DNA of 64,000 bases from positions 21,117-85,116 of the forward strand of contig NZUK01000015.1 of NCBI GenBank assembly GCA_002701365.1, in the 5' to 3' direction. The position numbers were made by a program, and so were the translations under genes. Of the stretch, positions 1-9,078 are shown one piece after another. The notes beneath the pieces were generated by a model. That model was given only the letters and a program-made list of their open reading frames with translations, had not been told where the DNA came from and did not search any database. The stretch is from Flavobacteriales bacterium (GTDB lineage Bacteria; Bacteroidota; Bacteroidia; Flavobacteriales; TMED113). The number at the start of each line of letters is the position of its first letter. Within the stretch, counting starts at the first letter, position 1.

Positions 1-1322
1 GAATTGTATAAATTGATAATGTTTGGCGTATTTGCAGTGGAATATGTATTAATAAAGTATTTATAGTTTTTACTGAATTGTGCATTGTTTGTTCCACGAC
101 TTTCAGATAACAATTTCTTTTTTTTACCAAAAGTATTTATTGAATAAATATCTCTTTGTAGTGGCGATTTTTCAGTAGATTGGTAGTATAATGTTTTTGT
201 TTTTTCATCAAATCCATAAAGATTAGTCACTTCCCAATCACCTTTGGTAATTTGTCGTATTTCTTTTCCATTAATACTATAGACATATATATGATTAAAA
301 CCACTTTTTTCACTAGTCCATAAAAAATAAGAATCATCAGAGTAAAAAGTTAGATTGTCATGTATGTCAATATATGTTTCAGATTTTTCTTCAATAATGA
401 GATCTGCATCTCCAGTTAAAATATTGACTGCTAATAATTCTAAGTGATTTTGATGTCTATTTAACCTTTGTATAAATAATTTATTTGTTTTATTAGTCCA
501 TTTGATACGTGGAAAATAAAACTCTTGCTTTTTATTAATTTTTGCTGTAGTATTTTCACCAGTTTGTAGGTTAATTATGTTAATATTGACGTTTGCATTT
601 CTTTCTCCTGCTTTTGGGTATTTAAATTTCTCTTGTCTTGGATATAGTCCATCTTCAAACATATCCATAGAAAACTCAGGAACTTTAGATTCATTAAATG
701 TGTAATATGCAATAAAATCGTTATTCGGTGACCATTGATAAGCCTGAGTAAAACCAAATTCTTCTTCATGAACCCAGTCTGTTGCTCCACAAATTATTTT
801 ATTTGGTAGACCTTTATGAGTAATTTTTTTAGTCTCCTTATTTTCAATATTATAGGTATAAATATTGTTTCTATAAACATATGAAATATATTTAGAGTTT
901 GGGGAAAATTCAGGAAGTCTAATTTTTTTATCAGATATTTTTTGAACTTCCTTGGTGAACGTATTATATACATAATAAACACCCTTTTTCGAGTATCTGT
1001 AAATCTTTTCAGAATCTGTTTCTAGAAGTATTAAAGTTTCATCAGTGTTAAATTTATAGCTTCTAAATTTTATACCTAAATCAGAAGATTTTAGTAAAAC
1101 ATCTATTTTTTTTCCAGACTGATAGCTATGTTTTTCTATTGATATTGTATCACCACGTTCAAGTGTCGTGTAATGAATCCCGTCATTCATTGAGTTTAGT
1201 CCATAAACTTGATCTTGACTAAATGTCCAGTTTAGAAAAATATCTTCTTTTAGTATTTCCTTTTGAGAGAATAATACCAGGATTGGCAATATAAATAAAA
1301 GTATAAATGTGTTTTGTTTCAT
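1..1322 (-). CDS. S9 family peptidase (dipeptidyl peptidase IV-like), N-terminal part, truncated by window edge
   Basis: Reading the minus strand from an ATG at 1322 gives an open frame that runs off the left edge (about 440 codons) without a stop. The N-terminus is a signal peptide (MKQNTFILLFILPILVLFS) followed by a beta-propeller-like region. Short motifs such as FSPNSKYISYV, CGATDWVHEEEFG and FAYYTF-like repeats fit the DPP-IV N-terminal propeller; the WVHEEE-type glutamates are those that bind the substrate N-terminus in DPP-IV. The catalytic alpha/beta-hydrolase domain with its Ser-Asp-His triad would lie outside the window. It is probably an exported peptidase that releases N-terminal dipeptides from peptides in the periplasm. 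It is divergent from the FAD-linked oxidase gene. An alternative is another S9 family member. Confidence 0.88.
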   Translation of the reverse strand, partial: MKQNTFILLFILPILVLFSQKEILKEDIFLNWTFSQDQVYGLNSMNDGIHYTTLERGDTISIEKHSYQSGKKIDVLLKSSDLGIKFRSYKFNTDETLILLETDSEKIYRYSKKGVYYVYNTFTKEVQKISDKKIRLPEFSPNSKYISYVYRNNIYTYNIENKETKKITHKGLPNKIICGATDWVHEEEFGFTQAYQWSPNNDFIAYYTFNESKVPEFSMDMFEDGLYPRQEKFKYPKAGERNANVNINIINLQTGENTTAKINKKQEFYFPRIKWTNKTNKLFIQRLNRHQNHLELLAVNILTGDADLIIEEKSETYIDIHDNLTFYSDDSYFLWTSEKSGFNHIYVYSINGKEIRQITKGDWEVTNLYGFDEKTKTLYYQSTEKSPLQRDIYSINTFGKKKKLLSESRGTNNAQFSKNYKYFINTYSTANTPNIINLYN

Positions 1323-1354
1323 ATTAATTAAAAATTTTAATTGGCTAATTTAAT

Positions 1355-1362
1355 TAAATTTG
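1355..1362 (+). promoter_or_regulatory. Candidate Bacteroidota -7 promoter box (TAAATTTG)
   Basis: TAAATTTG matches the known Bacteroidota -7 consensus TAnnTTTG and lies 15 nt before the ATG of the FAD-linked oxidase. No TTTG -33 element is present at the usual 19-20 nt spacing, so this is only a candidate. It overlaps the TTG at 1360, which argues against that codon as the start. Confidence 0.35.
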
Positions 1363-1377
1363 ATTAAATCATTTTCA

Positions 1378-2781
1378 ATGAATTATACTCAAATAGATAA
1401 AACGCACATTGATTTTTTTATTGCTCATTTAGGTGAAGAAAATGTCCTGCTGGGTGAAAATTGTAATTTATATGGAAGCGATCATACAGAAAATTTAAGC
1501 TATCCTCCAGATACAGTTCTTTTTCCTATAAACACAGATGAAGTTGTTCTTATTATGAAATATTGTAATGTAAATAATATTTCTGTAACTCCTTCTGCTG
1601 CATTAACAGGACTAAGTGGTGGTGCAATTCCTGTATTTGGTGGGGTCAGTCTATCACTGACAAAAATGAATAAAATTATTTCAATTAATAAAAAAAATTT
1701 TCAAGCAACAGTAGAGCCAGGTGTTATAAATGAAGAATTTCAGAATATATTAAAAGAATATAAATTATTTTACCCCCCAGATCCTGCGAGTAAAGGCTCA
1801 TGTACTTTGGGTGGAAATTTTGCTCTCAATGCTGGTGGACCAAAAGCTGTTAAGTACGGTGTTACATCTCATTATGTTTTAAATCTTGAAATTGTTTTAC
1901 CTAATGGTGATGTGTTTTGGACCGGGGCAAACACTTTAAAAAATTCTACAGGATATAATTTAACTCAATTAATAGTTGGTAGTGAAGGCACGCTAGCTAT
2001 AATTACTAAAGCTGTTCTTAAGTTATTGCCTTTGCCTACTGAAACAATTCTTATGTTGGTTCCATTTAGAAATGATTTTCATGCATGTGATGCTGTAGCT
2101 GACATTATGAATCATCAAATTATTCCATCAGGATTAGAATTTATGGAAGCTCAAGCTGTTAACGTTGTAAGGGATCAAAACTATCACAATATCCCTTTTG
2201 CAATTAATAATAAAACTAGTTCTTATTTATTAATTGAACTTGATGGTGAAAGGAAAGAAAAGTTATTGGTTGATGCTGAAAAAATTTATTCTTTACTAAG
2301 CCAATATAATTGTGGGGATATACTTCTTGCTGAAACTAAAGAAGAGCAAGAAAGAATTTGGAAAGTAAGGCGTTCAATAGGTCTAGCAGTCAAATCATAT
2401 TCTATATATAAAGAAGAAGATACTGTTGTTCCAAGAGCTAACTTAACTAAATTATTGAAGGGAGTTAAAGCAATTGGTGTTCAATATAATTTTAAATCTA
2501 TTTGTTACGGTCATGCGGGTGATGGAAACTTACATGTAAATATTTTAAAAACAGGTTTAAGTGATCATGAATGGGATATTGTTCTTAAGGAAGCAATTAG
2601 AAAAATATTTGAGTTATGTATTTCTTTAAACGGCACCATTTCAGGTGAACATGGAATTGGTTTGGTGCAAAAAGAATACATGGATATTCCTTTTAGTTCT
2701 CAAAACTTAAATCTTCAAAAAAATATAAAATTATTATTTGATCCAAAAAATATTTTAAATCCAGGTAAAATATTTAAGTAA
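1378..2781 (+). CDS. FAD-binding oxidase, GlcD/D-lactate dehydrogenase-like
   Basis: A 467-aa FAD-linked oxidase of the VAO/GlcD family, which oxidises a 2-hydroxy acid (glycolate, D-lactate or D-2-hydroxyglutarate class) to the keto acid. The first half is the FAD-binding PCMH fold, with the glycine-rich stretch GGNFALNAGGPK and later GSEGTLAIITKA. The C-terminal FAD-oxidase domain carries CYGHAGDGNLHVN at about residue 375 and SGEHGIGLVQKEY at about 421, whose histidines are the usual metal/substrate ligands. The frame is open from a TTG at 1360, but the ATG at 1378 is preferred because the TTG sits inside a likely promoter box. No Fe-S partner is adjacent. The exact substrate cannot be told from sequence. 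It ends 8 bp before the convergent FkbM gene. Confidence 0.9.
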   Translation: MNYTQIDKTHIDFFIAHLGEENVLLGENCNLYGSDHTENLSYPPDTVLFPINTDEVVLIMKYCNVNNISVTPSAALTGLSGGAIPVFGGVSLSLTKMNKIISINKKNFQATVEPGVINEEFQNILKEYKLFYPPDPASKGSCTLGGNFALNAGGPKAVKYGVTSHYVLNLEIVLPNGDVFWTGANTLKNSTGYNLTQLIVGSEGTLAIITKAVLKLLPLPTETILMLVPFRNDFHACDAVADIMNHQIIPSGLEFMEAQAVNVVRDQNYHNIPFAINNKTSSYLLIELDGERKEKLLVDAEKIYSLLSQYNCGDILLAETKEEQERIWKVRRSIGLAVKSYSIYKEEDTVVPRANLTKLLKGVKAIGVQYNFKSICYGHAGDGNLHVNILKTGLSDHEWDIVLKEAIRKIFELCISLNGTISGEHGIGLVQKEYMDIPFSSQNLNLQKNIKLLFDPKNILNPGKIFK

Positions 2782-2789
2782 TTAACATC

Positions 2790-3587
2790 CTATTTCGTGG
2801 CATATAAATTGATAAGTTTGGTTTTTTCAAAACCTTTTTCTTTGACTAATTTAATTTTTTGAAACCCATTTTTTGATAAAATACTTTTTGCCATTTTTAA
2901 ATTATGATTTATGTCATTTATCTCCATCACTATGGATTCAATTTTTTCCCAATGGTTTTTTTGTATCCCATATAAAACATTAATTTCTTCACCTTCGCAA
3001 TCAATTTTTAAAAGTTTAATTTTTTGAATTTTTTCTTTTTCAACAAAATCACTTAATGTAATGACTTGGCTTGATATTTTTTGTTGATTTGCTTGTAAGT
3101 ATTTTGCAATGAATGGTATAAAAACTTTAGGTATTAATTTAGACCACCAAAACTGAGACCCCATAGTTAAAATACTTCCTTCAACTGCAGAGTTGAAATG
3201 ATTTTTGTCATTTTGCCACACTTCAGGGTGAGACGTTGATAATGCTGGACTATTTGGATAGTATGTAAAATCTAGTATTTGTTTTTTATTGGACAGTCCC
3301 ATCATATATGTTTTGAAATTTGGATTTAGGCTTAATTCTGAATTTTTTTTTAGTGATTTATATATTTCTGGAATGGGCTCAAAACTATATATGCTTATGT
3401 TTTGAAATTTTTGTGATAGCCGGACTCCAAATACTCCGATATTTGCTCCTACATCAATAATTGTATCTTTCTCTGAAATGTCAAGCCCTATTTCTAGATA
3501 CCCACTTATATGCTCGTCAAGCACAAGTGCTTCAGTTTCTTTTAAGCAGTGTATTTTAGTTCCGTCAGTTAAATTAATTTTTTTCAT
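2790..3587 (-). CDS. FkbM family SAM-dependent methyltransferase
   Basis: A 265-aa protein with the class I SAM-methyltransferase fold of the FkbM family. The SAM-binding motif I DVGANIG is at residues 45-51, the acidic post-motif FEP at 69-71, and the FkbM-typical block KIDCEGEE at 194-201. Family members O-methylate sugars or polyketides, often in polysaccharide or glycolipid synthesis, but the substrate here is unknown. There is no signal peptide. The gene is alone on its strand, with convergent glcD-like on one side (8-bp gap) and the divergent fatty acid hydroxylase 15 bp away on the other, so both must be transcribed from a very short shared spacer. The isolated setting, away from any glycan cluster, leaves its role open. 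Confidence 0.85.
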   Translation of the reverse strand: MKKINLTDGTKIHCLKETEALVLDEHISGYLEIGLDISEKDTIIDVGANIGVFGVRLSQKFQNISIYSFEPIPEIYKSLKKNSELSLNPNFKTYMMGLSNKKQILDFTYYPNSPALSTSHPEVWQNDKNHFNSAVEGSILTMGSQFWWSKLIPKVFIPFIAKYLQANQQKISSQVITLSDFVEKEKIQKIKLLKIDCEGEEINVLYGIQKNHWEKIESIVMEINDINHNLKMAKSILSKNGFQKIKLVKEKGFEKTKLINLYATK

Positions 3588-3602
3588 ACTTTTAAGTAAT
3601 AT

Positions 3603-4310
3603 ATGGAAAAATTAACATTTATTCTCTATACTATTTTTATTGTAGTGTGTTGTAATTTATTTGGATTTATATTGTCATTGGCATCTATTTATTTGCCGTC
3701 TTTATCAAGATACAGAATACAAAAAAGAAAAATAAAAGCTAGTGTATTTTATTCTAGATTGCCATTAATTTTGTTTAATATTTTTTTATTAATCATTATT
3801 TCATCTTCTGGTCTTTATTTTCTTTATGATTTATTTGACCCAATAGTTAGATTAGATATTTTAATTATTTTCTTGCAATTCTTTTTTATTTTAATTATAG
3901 ATGACATCTATTTTTATTTTCTTCACTATTGGATGCATAAAAATAAATATATATTAGATAAAATTCATCGTATACATCATCGAGCAACAACTCCCATTGC
4001 GCTTGAGTATATTTATGTGCATCCTTTGGAATGGATTATGGGCTATTTAGGACCTTTCTTAGCAATTTTCATTATAAGCATTGTTTCTCCAGTAAATATA
4101 TTGGCATTTTGGTTATATCAATTTATTAGAAATGTCCACGAATTAGATGTTCATTCGGGCTTTAAATCTTATCTTTCTAAATATATCCCATTTTGGGGTG
4201 AATCAGAACATCATGATTTACATCACGCCAAATTGAATGGTAATTATGCTACAACATTTAAATTGTGGGATCGTTTATTTAAAACAGAGATTAGTAATGA
4301 AAAAAGGTAA
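3603..4310 (+). CDS. Fatty acid hydroxylase / sterol desaturase family membrane di-iron enzyme
   Basis: A 235-aa integral membrane protein with the complete histidine-box signature of the superfamily: HYWMH at 108-112, HRIHH at 122-126 and EHHDLHH at 202-208, plus an extra HELDVH at 179-184. These boxes hold a di-iron centre that hydroxylates or desaturates lipid acyl chains. Several hydrophobic segments flank them (about 5-30, 50-75, 85-107 and 140-170). The last codons overlap surE by 14 nt and lpxB follows, so the gene is probably co-transcribed with envelope genes. Bacterial homologues act on sterols, carotenoids, alkylglycerols or hydroxy-fatty-acyl lipids; a lipid A or aminolipid acyl chain is one possible target here, which is an inference from context. 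Confidence 0.88.
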   Translation: MEKLTFILYTIFIVVCCNLFGFILSLASIYLPSLSRYRIQKRKIKASVFYSRLPLILFNIFLLIIISSSGLYFLYDLFDPIVRLDILIIFLQFFFILIIDDIYFYFLHYWMHKNKYILDKIHRIHHRATTPIALEYIYVHPLEWIMGYLGPFLAIFIISIVSPVNILAFWLYQFIRNVHELDVHSGFKSYLSKYIPFWGESEHHDLHHAKLNGNYATTFKLWDRLFKTEISNEKR

Positions 4311-5064
4311 GCCGCTTATATTAGTTGTTAATGATGACGGAATTGATTCTCAAGGAATAAATTTTTTAAAAAAAATCATGTGCCAAATAGGTGATGTTTA
4401 TGTTGTTGCACCTGATACTAACAGATCAGCTTATTCACATTCTATGACTTTAAATAATTCAATTTCAATCAAAAAAATGAACAAAAACGTAAATGATTTT
4501 GCGTGCTCTGGAACTCCTGTGGATTGCGTAAAATTAGCTTTAAACAAGATCTTGCCTCGTACGCCGGACTTGTGTGTTTCAGGTATTAATCACGGTTCAA
4601 ATCAATCGATTAACGGCCTGTACTCTGGCACCCTCCATGCCGCTATGGAAGCTAATATTCAAGGTGTTCCTGCAATATCTTTTTCTCATTTGAGTTATGA
4701 AACTATTATTAACTTTACTCCTTTTTCATCCTTTATATATGATGTATCTAAAAAAGTTTTGGGTGATAGTAATGAGGGAGTGACATTTAATATTAATTTT
4801 CCAGATGTTCCGTTTAAAGATATAAAAGGTGTGAAGGTGTGTTTGACTGGTCAAGGTGTTTGGAAAGAAAAATTTGAGTTAGTTAAAAAAGAAAAATTTG
4901 AGAAACATTTTTTGATAGGTGGAGAATTTAAATCAAACAATAATCTGATTAATACAGATAATTGGGCGCTAACTAATAATTTTATTTCGATAGTTCCAGT
5001 TAATCTATATCCTCATTTAAGTATTAACTTAGATAAGTTAAAGTATTTAGAGAATGTTTTTTAA
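4297..5064 (+). CDS. surE: 5'/3'-nucleotidase SurE
   Basis: A 255-aa SurE nucleotidase, which dephosphorylates nucleoside 5'- and 3'-monophosphates with a divalent metal. Metal ligands are visible: VNDDG (Asp13, Asp14), NRSAYSHS around residues 42-49, SGTPVDC at 71-77, and Asn in SGINHGSN at 95-102. The frame stays open upstream to 4237, but the ATG at 4297 is chosen because MKKGKPLILVVNDDG is where the family starts and the upstream 20 residues are a shadow of the hydroxylase gene. It overlaps that gene by 14 nt and the next small gene by 11 nt, which suggests translational coupling in one operon with lpxB. Confidence 0.95.
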   Translation: MKKGKPLILVVNDDGIDSQGINFLKKIMCQIGDVYVVAPDTNRSAYSHSMTLNNSISIKKMNKNVNDFACSGTPVDCVKLALNKILPRTPDLCVSGINHGSNQSINGLYSGTLHAAMEANIQGVPAISFSHLSYETIINFTPFSSFIYDVSKKVLGDSNEGVTFNINFPDVPFKDIKGVKVCLTGQGVWKEKFELVKKEKFEKHFLIGGEFKSNNNLINTDNWALTNNFISIVPVNLYPHLSINLDKLKYLENVF

Positions 5065-5326
5065 GAGAGATTCAGCATTATTAGGTTTATTCATTGGTCT
5101 TGTTAATCCAGTAGTATTTTACTTTTTACAAGATCTAATAGTTCCAGTAATTCTAGGTAGTAAATTTGATATTCAAAGTATGCAATTATTTGCGGTTGTT
5201 GCTAATCTTATTTTTTTTAGATATTATATTATGAATCTTAAATTTGAAAAAACTGCTAAAGGTATTTTTTTTGCCACATTTATCTATGCGGTTATTTGGA
5301 TCTATTTAAATAAAGGCAATATATAA
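5054..5326 (+). CDS. Small integral membrane protein, uncharacterised
   Basis: A 90-aa protein with three likely transmembrane stretches (about residues 8-33, 42-55 and 66-84) and no recognisable catalytic motif. It overlaps the end of surE by 11 nt and abuts lpxB with no spacer, so it is almost certainly made from the same mRNA. The tight placement between surE and lpxB suggests an envelope-linked accessory role, but I do not recognise the family and assign no function. Confidence 0.75.
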   Translation: MFFKRDSALLGLFIGLVNPVVFYFLQDLIVPVILGSKFDIQSMQLFAVVANLIFFRYYIMNLKFEKTAKGIFFATFIYAVIWIYLNKGNI

Positions 5327-6436
5327 ATGCATTATTATATTATTTCAGGAGAGTTATCAGGTGATTTATATGGTTCTAAATTAATACATTCCTTGAGAAA
5401 ATTAGATTCAAATTCTAAATTCTCATGTTGGGGTGGTTCAAATATGCATAATGCTGGAGGAGATGTTGTAGTTAATTTAGACTCTCTTTCTTACATGGGT
5501 TTTTGGGAAGTTTTGAAAAATAGTAATACAATTTTAAAAAATCTATTTTTTGCCAAAAAACATATTAGTAAAATTAAACCAGATGCACTTATTTTAATTG
5601 ATTATCCAGGCTTTAATTTACAGATTGCTAAATATGCTAAAAAAAAAGGAATACCGGTTTTTTGGTTTATTGCCCCTCAAGTTTGGGCATGGAACGGGAG
5701 ACGTGTTATAAAAATGAAAAAATATATAGATAAATTATTTGTTGCTTTGCCTTTTGAGTTAGATTATTTTCAGAGAAAAGGTATTAAAACATATTATTTT
5801 GGTCATCCTTTAACAGACATATTAGGTAATCAACGTCATAATACATTGCACCCTAATTTAGGTAAGCCAATAATAGCTCTTTTTCCTGGAAGTCGTGTTC
5901 AAGAAATTAAGAAGATGTTGCCCGCAATGCTTAAAGTGACATCTTTTTTTCAAGATTATAGATTTGTTATCATATGTGCAGAGAGTATTAATAGGTCTAT
6001 CTATGAGGATTTAGTTATTGATTGTAATATAGAGTTAAAATTCAATAAAGATATTTTGCCAAGTGTTAACGCTGCTTTAGTTACTTCTGGAACAGCTTCT
6101 TTAGAGTTAGCTTTGTGTAGGATCCCTCAAGTTGTATGTTATAAATTACATTATTTATCATTTTTAATCGCCAAAATTTTTATAAAGTTAAAATTCATTT
6201 CTTTGGTTAATATTTTAGCAAAAAAAATGGTTGTTGATGAATTGATTCAACACGATTTTAATATTAAAAATATCATTCATTCTTTGCAAAATGTGCTAGA
6301 TGAAAAAAAACAAAAAATAATACTCAAAGAATATGATAAAATAATAAATCAATTAAGTGGGACAGGTTGTTTTAATAAAATTGCAGAAAATATTTATTTA
6401 GATTTACGCGGAATTAATAAGCAGCAAAACAAATAA
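5327..6436 (+). CDS. lpxB: Lipid-A-disaccharide synthase
   Basis: A 369-aa GT19 glycosyltransferase that condenses UDP-2,3-diacylglucosamine with lipid X to form the lipid A disaccharide at the inner face of the cytoplasmic membrane. Seen in the sequence: the N-terminal SGELSGDLYG at 7-16, PQVWAWNGRR at 117-126, FPGSRVQEI at 186-194 and the late TSGTASLELAL block that contacts the nucleotide sugar. The length matches the family. It starts directly after the small membrane protein and is the last gene of the surE operon. The 3' end overlaps the convergent PspC gene by 43 nt, leaving no space for a terminator. Confidence 0.95.
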   Translation: MHYYIISGELSGDLYGSKLIHSLRKLDSNSKFSCWGGSNMHNAGGDVVVNLDSLSYMGFWEVLKNSNTILKNLFFAKKHISKIKPDALILIDYPGFNLQIAKYAKKKGIPVFWFIAPQVWAWNGRRVIKMKKYIDKLFVALPFELDYFQRKGIKTYYFGHPLTDILGNQRHNTLHPNLGKPIIALFPGSRVQEIKKMLPAMLKVTSFFQDYRFVIICAESINRSIYEDLVIDCNIELKFNKDILPSVNAALVTSGTASLELALCRIPQVVCYKLHYLSFLIAKIFIKLKFISLVNILAKKMVVDELIQHDFNIKNIIHSLQNVLDEKKQKIILKEYDKIINQLSGTGCFNKIAENIYLDLRGINKQQNK

Positions 6437-6582
6437 GCAATTAGTCCAAAACCATAACTAACTAATGTTAATACCCAAACAATTCTTATAAATACTGGGT
6501 CAATATTAAAATAATCTCCTAGACCAGAACATACACCAAATAAAACTCCTTGTTTTTGGTCTCTATATAGTCTCTTTTTCAT
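6394..6582 (-). CDS. PspC domain small membrane protein
   Basis: A 62-aa protein made almost wholly of one PspC domain: a basic N-terminus (MKKRLYRD), GVLFGVCSGLGDYFNIDP and a strongly hydrophobic C-terminal half ending in LLIPRKS. PspC domains occur in phage-shock-type membrane stress proteins, but the single-domain form in Bacteroidota has no settled function. Its start overlaps the end of the upstream lipoprotein gene by four bases (ATGA type), which suggests coupling. Its 3' end overlaps lpxB on the other strand by 43 nt. Confidence 0.85.
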   Translation of the reverse strand: MKKRLYRDQKQGVLFGVCSGLGDYFNIDPVFIRIVWVLTLVSYGFGLIAYLFCCLLIPRKSK

Positions 6583-7292
6583 TCTTTTTCTAATATCATT
6601 TCCATCTCTATGTCAAGATCAACTGCTAGTCCCATGATGTCTTGAGAAAATGGAACAATTCCACTTATAACTGCAGTATTATTAGTGAGTGAAATTATTG
6701 TAAAAGAAGATTCAAGATTTGTGTCATTGTCAGTCGCTAGTAAAGTGGTGTCGTCATTAACAAGAGTCCAATTACCATTGCTAGATACGTCAATTGGAAT
6801 ACCAGGAACATCAAACGCTATAATTGTAATTGGTTCTGTTGTAAAGTTCAAATTATTACTATAAGTATAATTAGGATATTGGAAAATCCACTCACCTGCA
6901 TTGCTTGCTTCCCCTGAAATAGTTTGTACGCCAAGTAGTGTCCCAACTTTTGGCACATCTGAAAGGTCGATTTCAGTACTATATTCTAAAGAAACAATAT
7001 TCCATACTCCATTTAATAAATTAGCATTAGAGTACTCGCAGGATCCGTTATCATCTGTTGCATCAGGTTCATAATTGATTGCTTCTTCGTCTGTGCAACC
7101 TAAAATAATACAACTTCCATCGTCAATTGTGGCATTTTCGTCATAATTTAAGGCTTCAGAGTTAGTACAACCCTCAGTATTTTCATTAGGATTATTGGGA
7201 TTGACAGGTGATATTGAATCTTCCTCTTGTGAACATGAGCTTACAAGAAAACAAAGTATTAGTATTGATAGTATGCGGTAATATGTTTGCAT
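6579..7292 (-). CDS. Lipoprotein with paired-cysteine repeats and lipocalin-like tail
   Basis: A 237-aa predicted lipoprotein. The signal peptide ends in a lipobox (LVSSC, Cys20). Next come a short Ser/Asn/Glu-rich linker and two copies of a roughly 20-residue repeat, GCTNSEALNY...DDGSC and GCTDEEAINY...DNGSC, each with a cysteine at both ends. The remaining 140 residues are rich in beta-strand and resemble the lipocalin-like domains common in Bacteroidota lipoproteins. The repeat type is frequent in exported proteins of marine Bacteroidota. Its function is not known; extracellular or periplasmic anchoring is inferred. It is followed by pspC with a 4-nt overlap and preceded by tlpA with a 22-bp gap. 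Confidence 0.8.
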   Translation of the reverse strand: MQTYYRILSILILCFLVSSCSQEEDSISPVNPNNPNENTEGCTNSEALNYDENATIDDGSCIILGCTDEEAINYEPDATDDNGSCEYSNANLLNGVWNIVSLEYSTEIDLSDVPKVGTLLGVQTISGEASNAGEWIFQYPNYTYSNNLNFTTEPITIIAFDVPGIPIDVSSNGNWTLVNDDTTLLATDNDTNLESSFTIISLTNNTAVISGIVPFSQDIMGLAVDLDIEMEMILEKE

Positions 7293-7314
7293 GATATTCT
7301 ATTTTTAAATAAAG

Positions 7315-7851
7315 TTAGTGTTTCTTTTTAAGTAATTGATCAATATTTGACTTCATCTCATTAAATTCAGTGTGTTCAAATAGTCTTGTTAAAAATGCAA
7401 TATGTCCATTTTGATCAATAATAATATTCCTTGTTACTCCAGCTTTTTCTTCTGCAAATAATTCAAATATTTGAGAATCGTGATCAGTCATAATCGGGTA
7501 GGTGACGTTTGTTTTGTCAATCATATTTTGAATTTCTTTTTTTTTCTGAGGTCTTTTTTCTGTGTCTTTTGCAAGAGCAATTAATATAAAGTCATCGTTA
7601 TTTTTATATTTTTGCCATATTTCTTTTTCAATATATGGCATCTCCTTAATACAAACACTACACCAGCTGGCAGTAAATTGAATCATAATAATCTTGCCAA
7701 GATGTTGTTTTAGATTAAATATTTCATCGTTATTATTTTTGACTTGAAAAGTTGGAGCTTTATCACCGACATTAATTATATATCCCCTATCTCCTTGACC
7801 AAAGGATAGTTGGAAAGAAAACAATAATATAATTAAAATTATTCTCCTCAT
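7315..7851 (-). CDS. TlpA-like periplasmic thiol-disulfide oxidoreductase
   Basis: A 178-aa exported thioredoxin-fold protein. The signal peptide covers about residues 1-18 (ending SFGQ). The AhpC/TSA-type core follows, with the redox motif WCSVC (Cys64, Cys67) preceded by MIQFTAS, and later GVTRNIIIDQNGHI with the fold's usual residues before the strand (thioredoxin cis-Pro region replaced by GVTRN). TlpA/ResA proteins keep cytochrome or other thiols reduced, or serve as general periplasmic reductants. No cytochrome c maturation gene is near, so the partner is unknown. The start codon abuts the icd stop codon directly, which indicates co-transcription. Confidence 0.88.
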   Translation of the reverse strand: MRRIILIILLFSFQLSFGQGDRGYIINVGDKAPTFQVKNNNDEIFNLKQHLGKIIMIQFTASWCSVCIKEMPYIEKEIWQKYKNNDDFILIALAKDTEKRPQKKKEIQNMIDKTNVTYPIMTDHDSQIFELFAEEKAGVTRNIIIDQNGHIAFLTRLFEHTEFNEMKSNIDQLLKKKH

Positions 7852-9075
7852 TTATTGCATCTTTTCCTGAAAGTTTTTATCTATAGTATTAAGAAAATTT
7901 TGCGTATTAACATAGTGAGTTTCATTTAATTTTTTACCATGAATGCATAGCGCCAGGTCTTTTGTCATAGTTCCACTTTCAATTGTTTCAATACATACCT
8001 TTTCCAGAGTTTGACAAAATTTGATTAAATCAGTATTGTTATCTTTTTTTCCTCTAAAACTTAATCCTCTTGTCCATGCAAAGATTGAGGCAATGGGGTT
8101 TGTGGAGGTTTGCTTTCCCTCTTGATGAAGTCTGTAGTGTCTTGTTACTGTACCGTGTGCAGCTTCAGATTCCATAACATTTCCGTCAGGAGTTAGTAAC
8201 ACTGAAGTCATTAAGCCTAATGATCCAAATCCTTGTGCTACAGTGTCAGATTGCACATCACCATCATAATTCTTACAAGCCCATACAAAACCCCCATTCC
8301 ATTTAAGTGCTGATGCAACCATGTCATCAATTAATCGATGTTCATATGTTAGATTTTTAGCATCAAATTGAGTTTTAAACTCATTTTCATAGACCTCTTG
8401 AAAAATATCTTTAAAGCGACCATCGTATGCTTTAAGTATTGTGTTTTTTGTAGATAAGTACAATGGCCAATTTTTATCTAAGGCTTTATTAAAGCATGAT
8501 CTTGCGAATCCATAGATAGATTCATCTGTATTATACATGCTCATCGCTACACCACCACCACTATATTCATATACATTCCAAGTTGTTTCCTTCCCATGTT
8601 CATCTTCAAAAGACATTTTTAATTTCCCTTTACCCTTAATTACTACATCAGTTGCTTTATATTGATCACCAAAAGCGTGTCTTCCAATGCATATAGGTTG
8701 AGTCCAGTTTGGCACAAGCCTAGGAACATTTTTGCAAATAATTGGCTCCCTAAAAACAGTGCCTCCAACAATATTTCGAATAGTTCCATTAGGAGATTTC
8801 CACATTTTTTTAAGTTTAAATTCTTCAACTCTTTCTTCGTCAGGAGTTATTGTAGCACATTTGATACCAACATGGTATTTTTTAATCGCTTCAGCAGCAT
8901 CAATTGTAATTTGATCATTTGTTTTATCTCGACTTTCCATTCCTAGATCATAGTATTTAATATCTAATTCTAAATATGGAAAAATTAATTTTTCTTTGAT
9001 AAAACTCCAGATAATTCTTGTCATTTCATCTCCATCTAATTCTACAATTGGGTTTGTTACAATGATTTTATTCAT
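7852..9075 (-). CDS. icd: NADP-dependent isocitrate dehydrogenase (dimeric, eukaryote-like type)
   Basis: A 407-aa isocitrate dehydrogenase that converts isocitrate to 2-oxoglutarate and CO2 with NADP. The sequence is of the homodimeric subfamily that includes mammalian IDH1/2, seen from [13 protein letters not shown] at 11-23, [18 protein letters not shown], the arginine-rich [19 protein letters not shown] region and [11 protein letters not shown] late in the protein. Length fits the subfamily (about 410 aa). It follows dnaX by 3 bp and abuts tlpA, so it is read in a five-gene minus-strand run. Together with acnB at 12.1 kb it supplies two successive TCA-cycle steps. Confidence 0.96.
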   Translation of the reverse strand: MNKIIVTNPIVELDGDEMTRIIWSFIKEKLIFPYLELDIKYYDLGMESRDKTNDQITIDAAEAIKKYHVGIKCATITPDEERVEEFKLKKMWKSPNGTIRNIVGGTVFREPIICKNVPRLVPNWTQPICIGRHAFGDQYKATDVVIKGKGKLKMSFEDEHGKETTWNVYEYSGGGVAMSMYNTDESIYGFARSCFNKALDKNWPLYLSTKNTILKAYDGRFKDIFQEVYENEFKTQFDAKNLTYEHRLIDDMVASALKWNGGFVWACKNYDGDVQSDTVAQGFGSLGLMTSVLLTPDGNVMESEAAHGTVTRHYRLHQEGKQTSTNPIASIFAWTRGLSFRGKKDNNTDLIKFCQTLEKVCIETIESGTMTKDLALCIHGKKLNETHYVNTQNFLNTIDKNFQEKMQ

Positions 9076-9078
9076 AAT

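Noticed and set aside
91..100. GTTCCACGAC, half of a parS-like sequence
   Set aside because: The second half is absent and it is inside the DPP-IV-like gene; chance match.
8643..8946. Frames of 60-94 codons on both strands inside icd
   Set aside because: They lie within the clearly conserved isocitrate dehydrogenase frame and have no family features.
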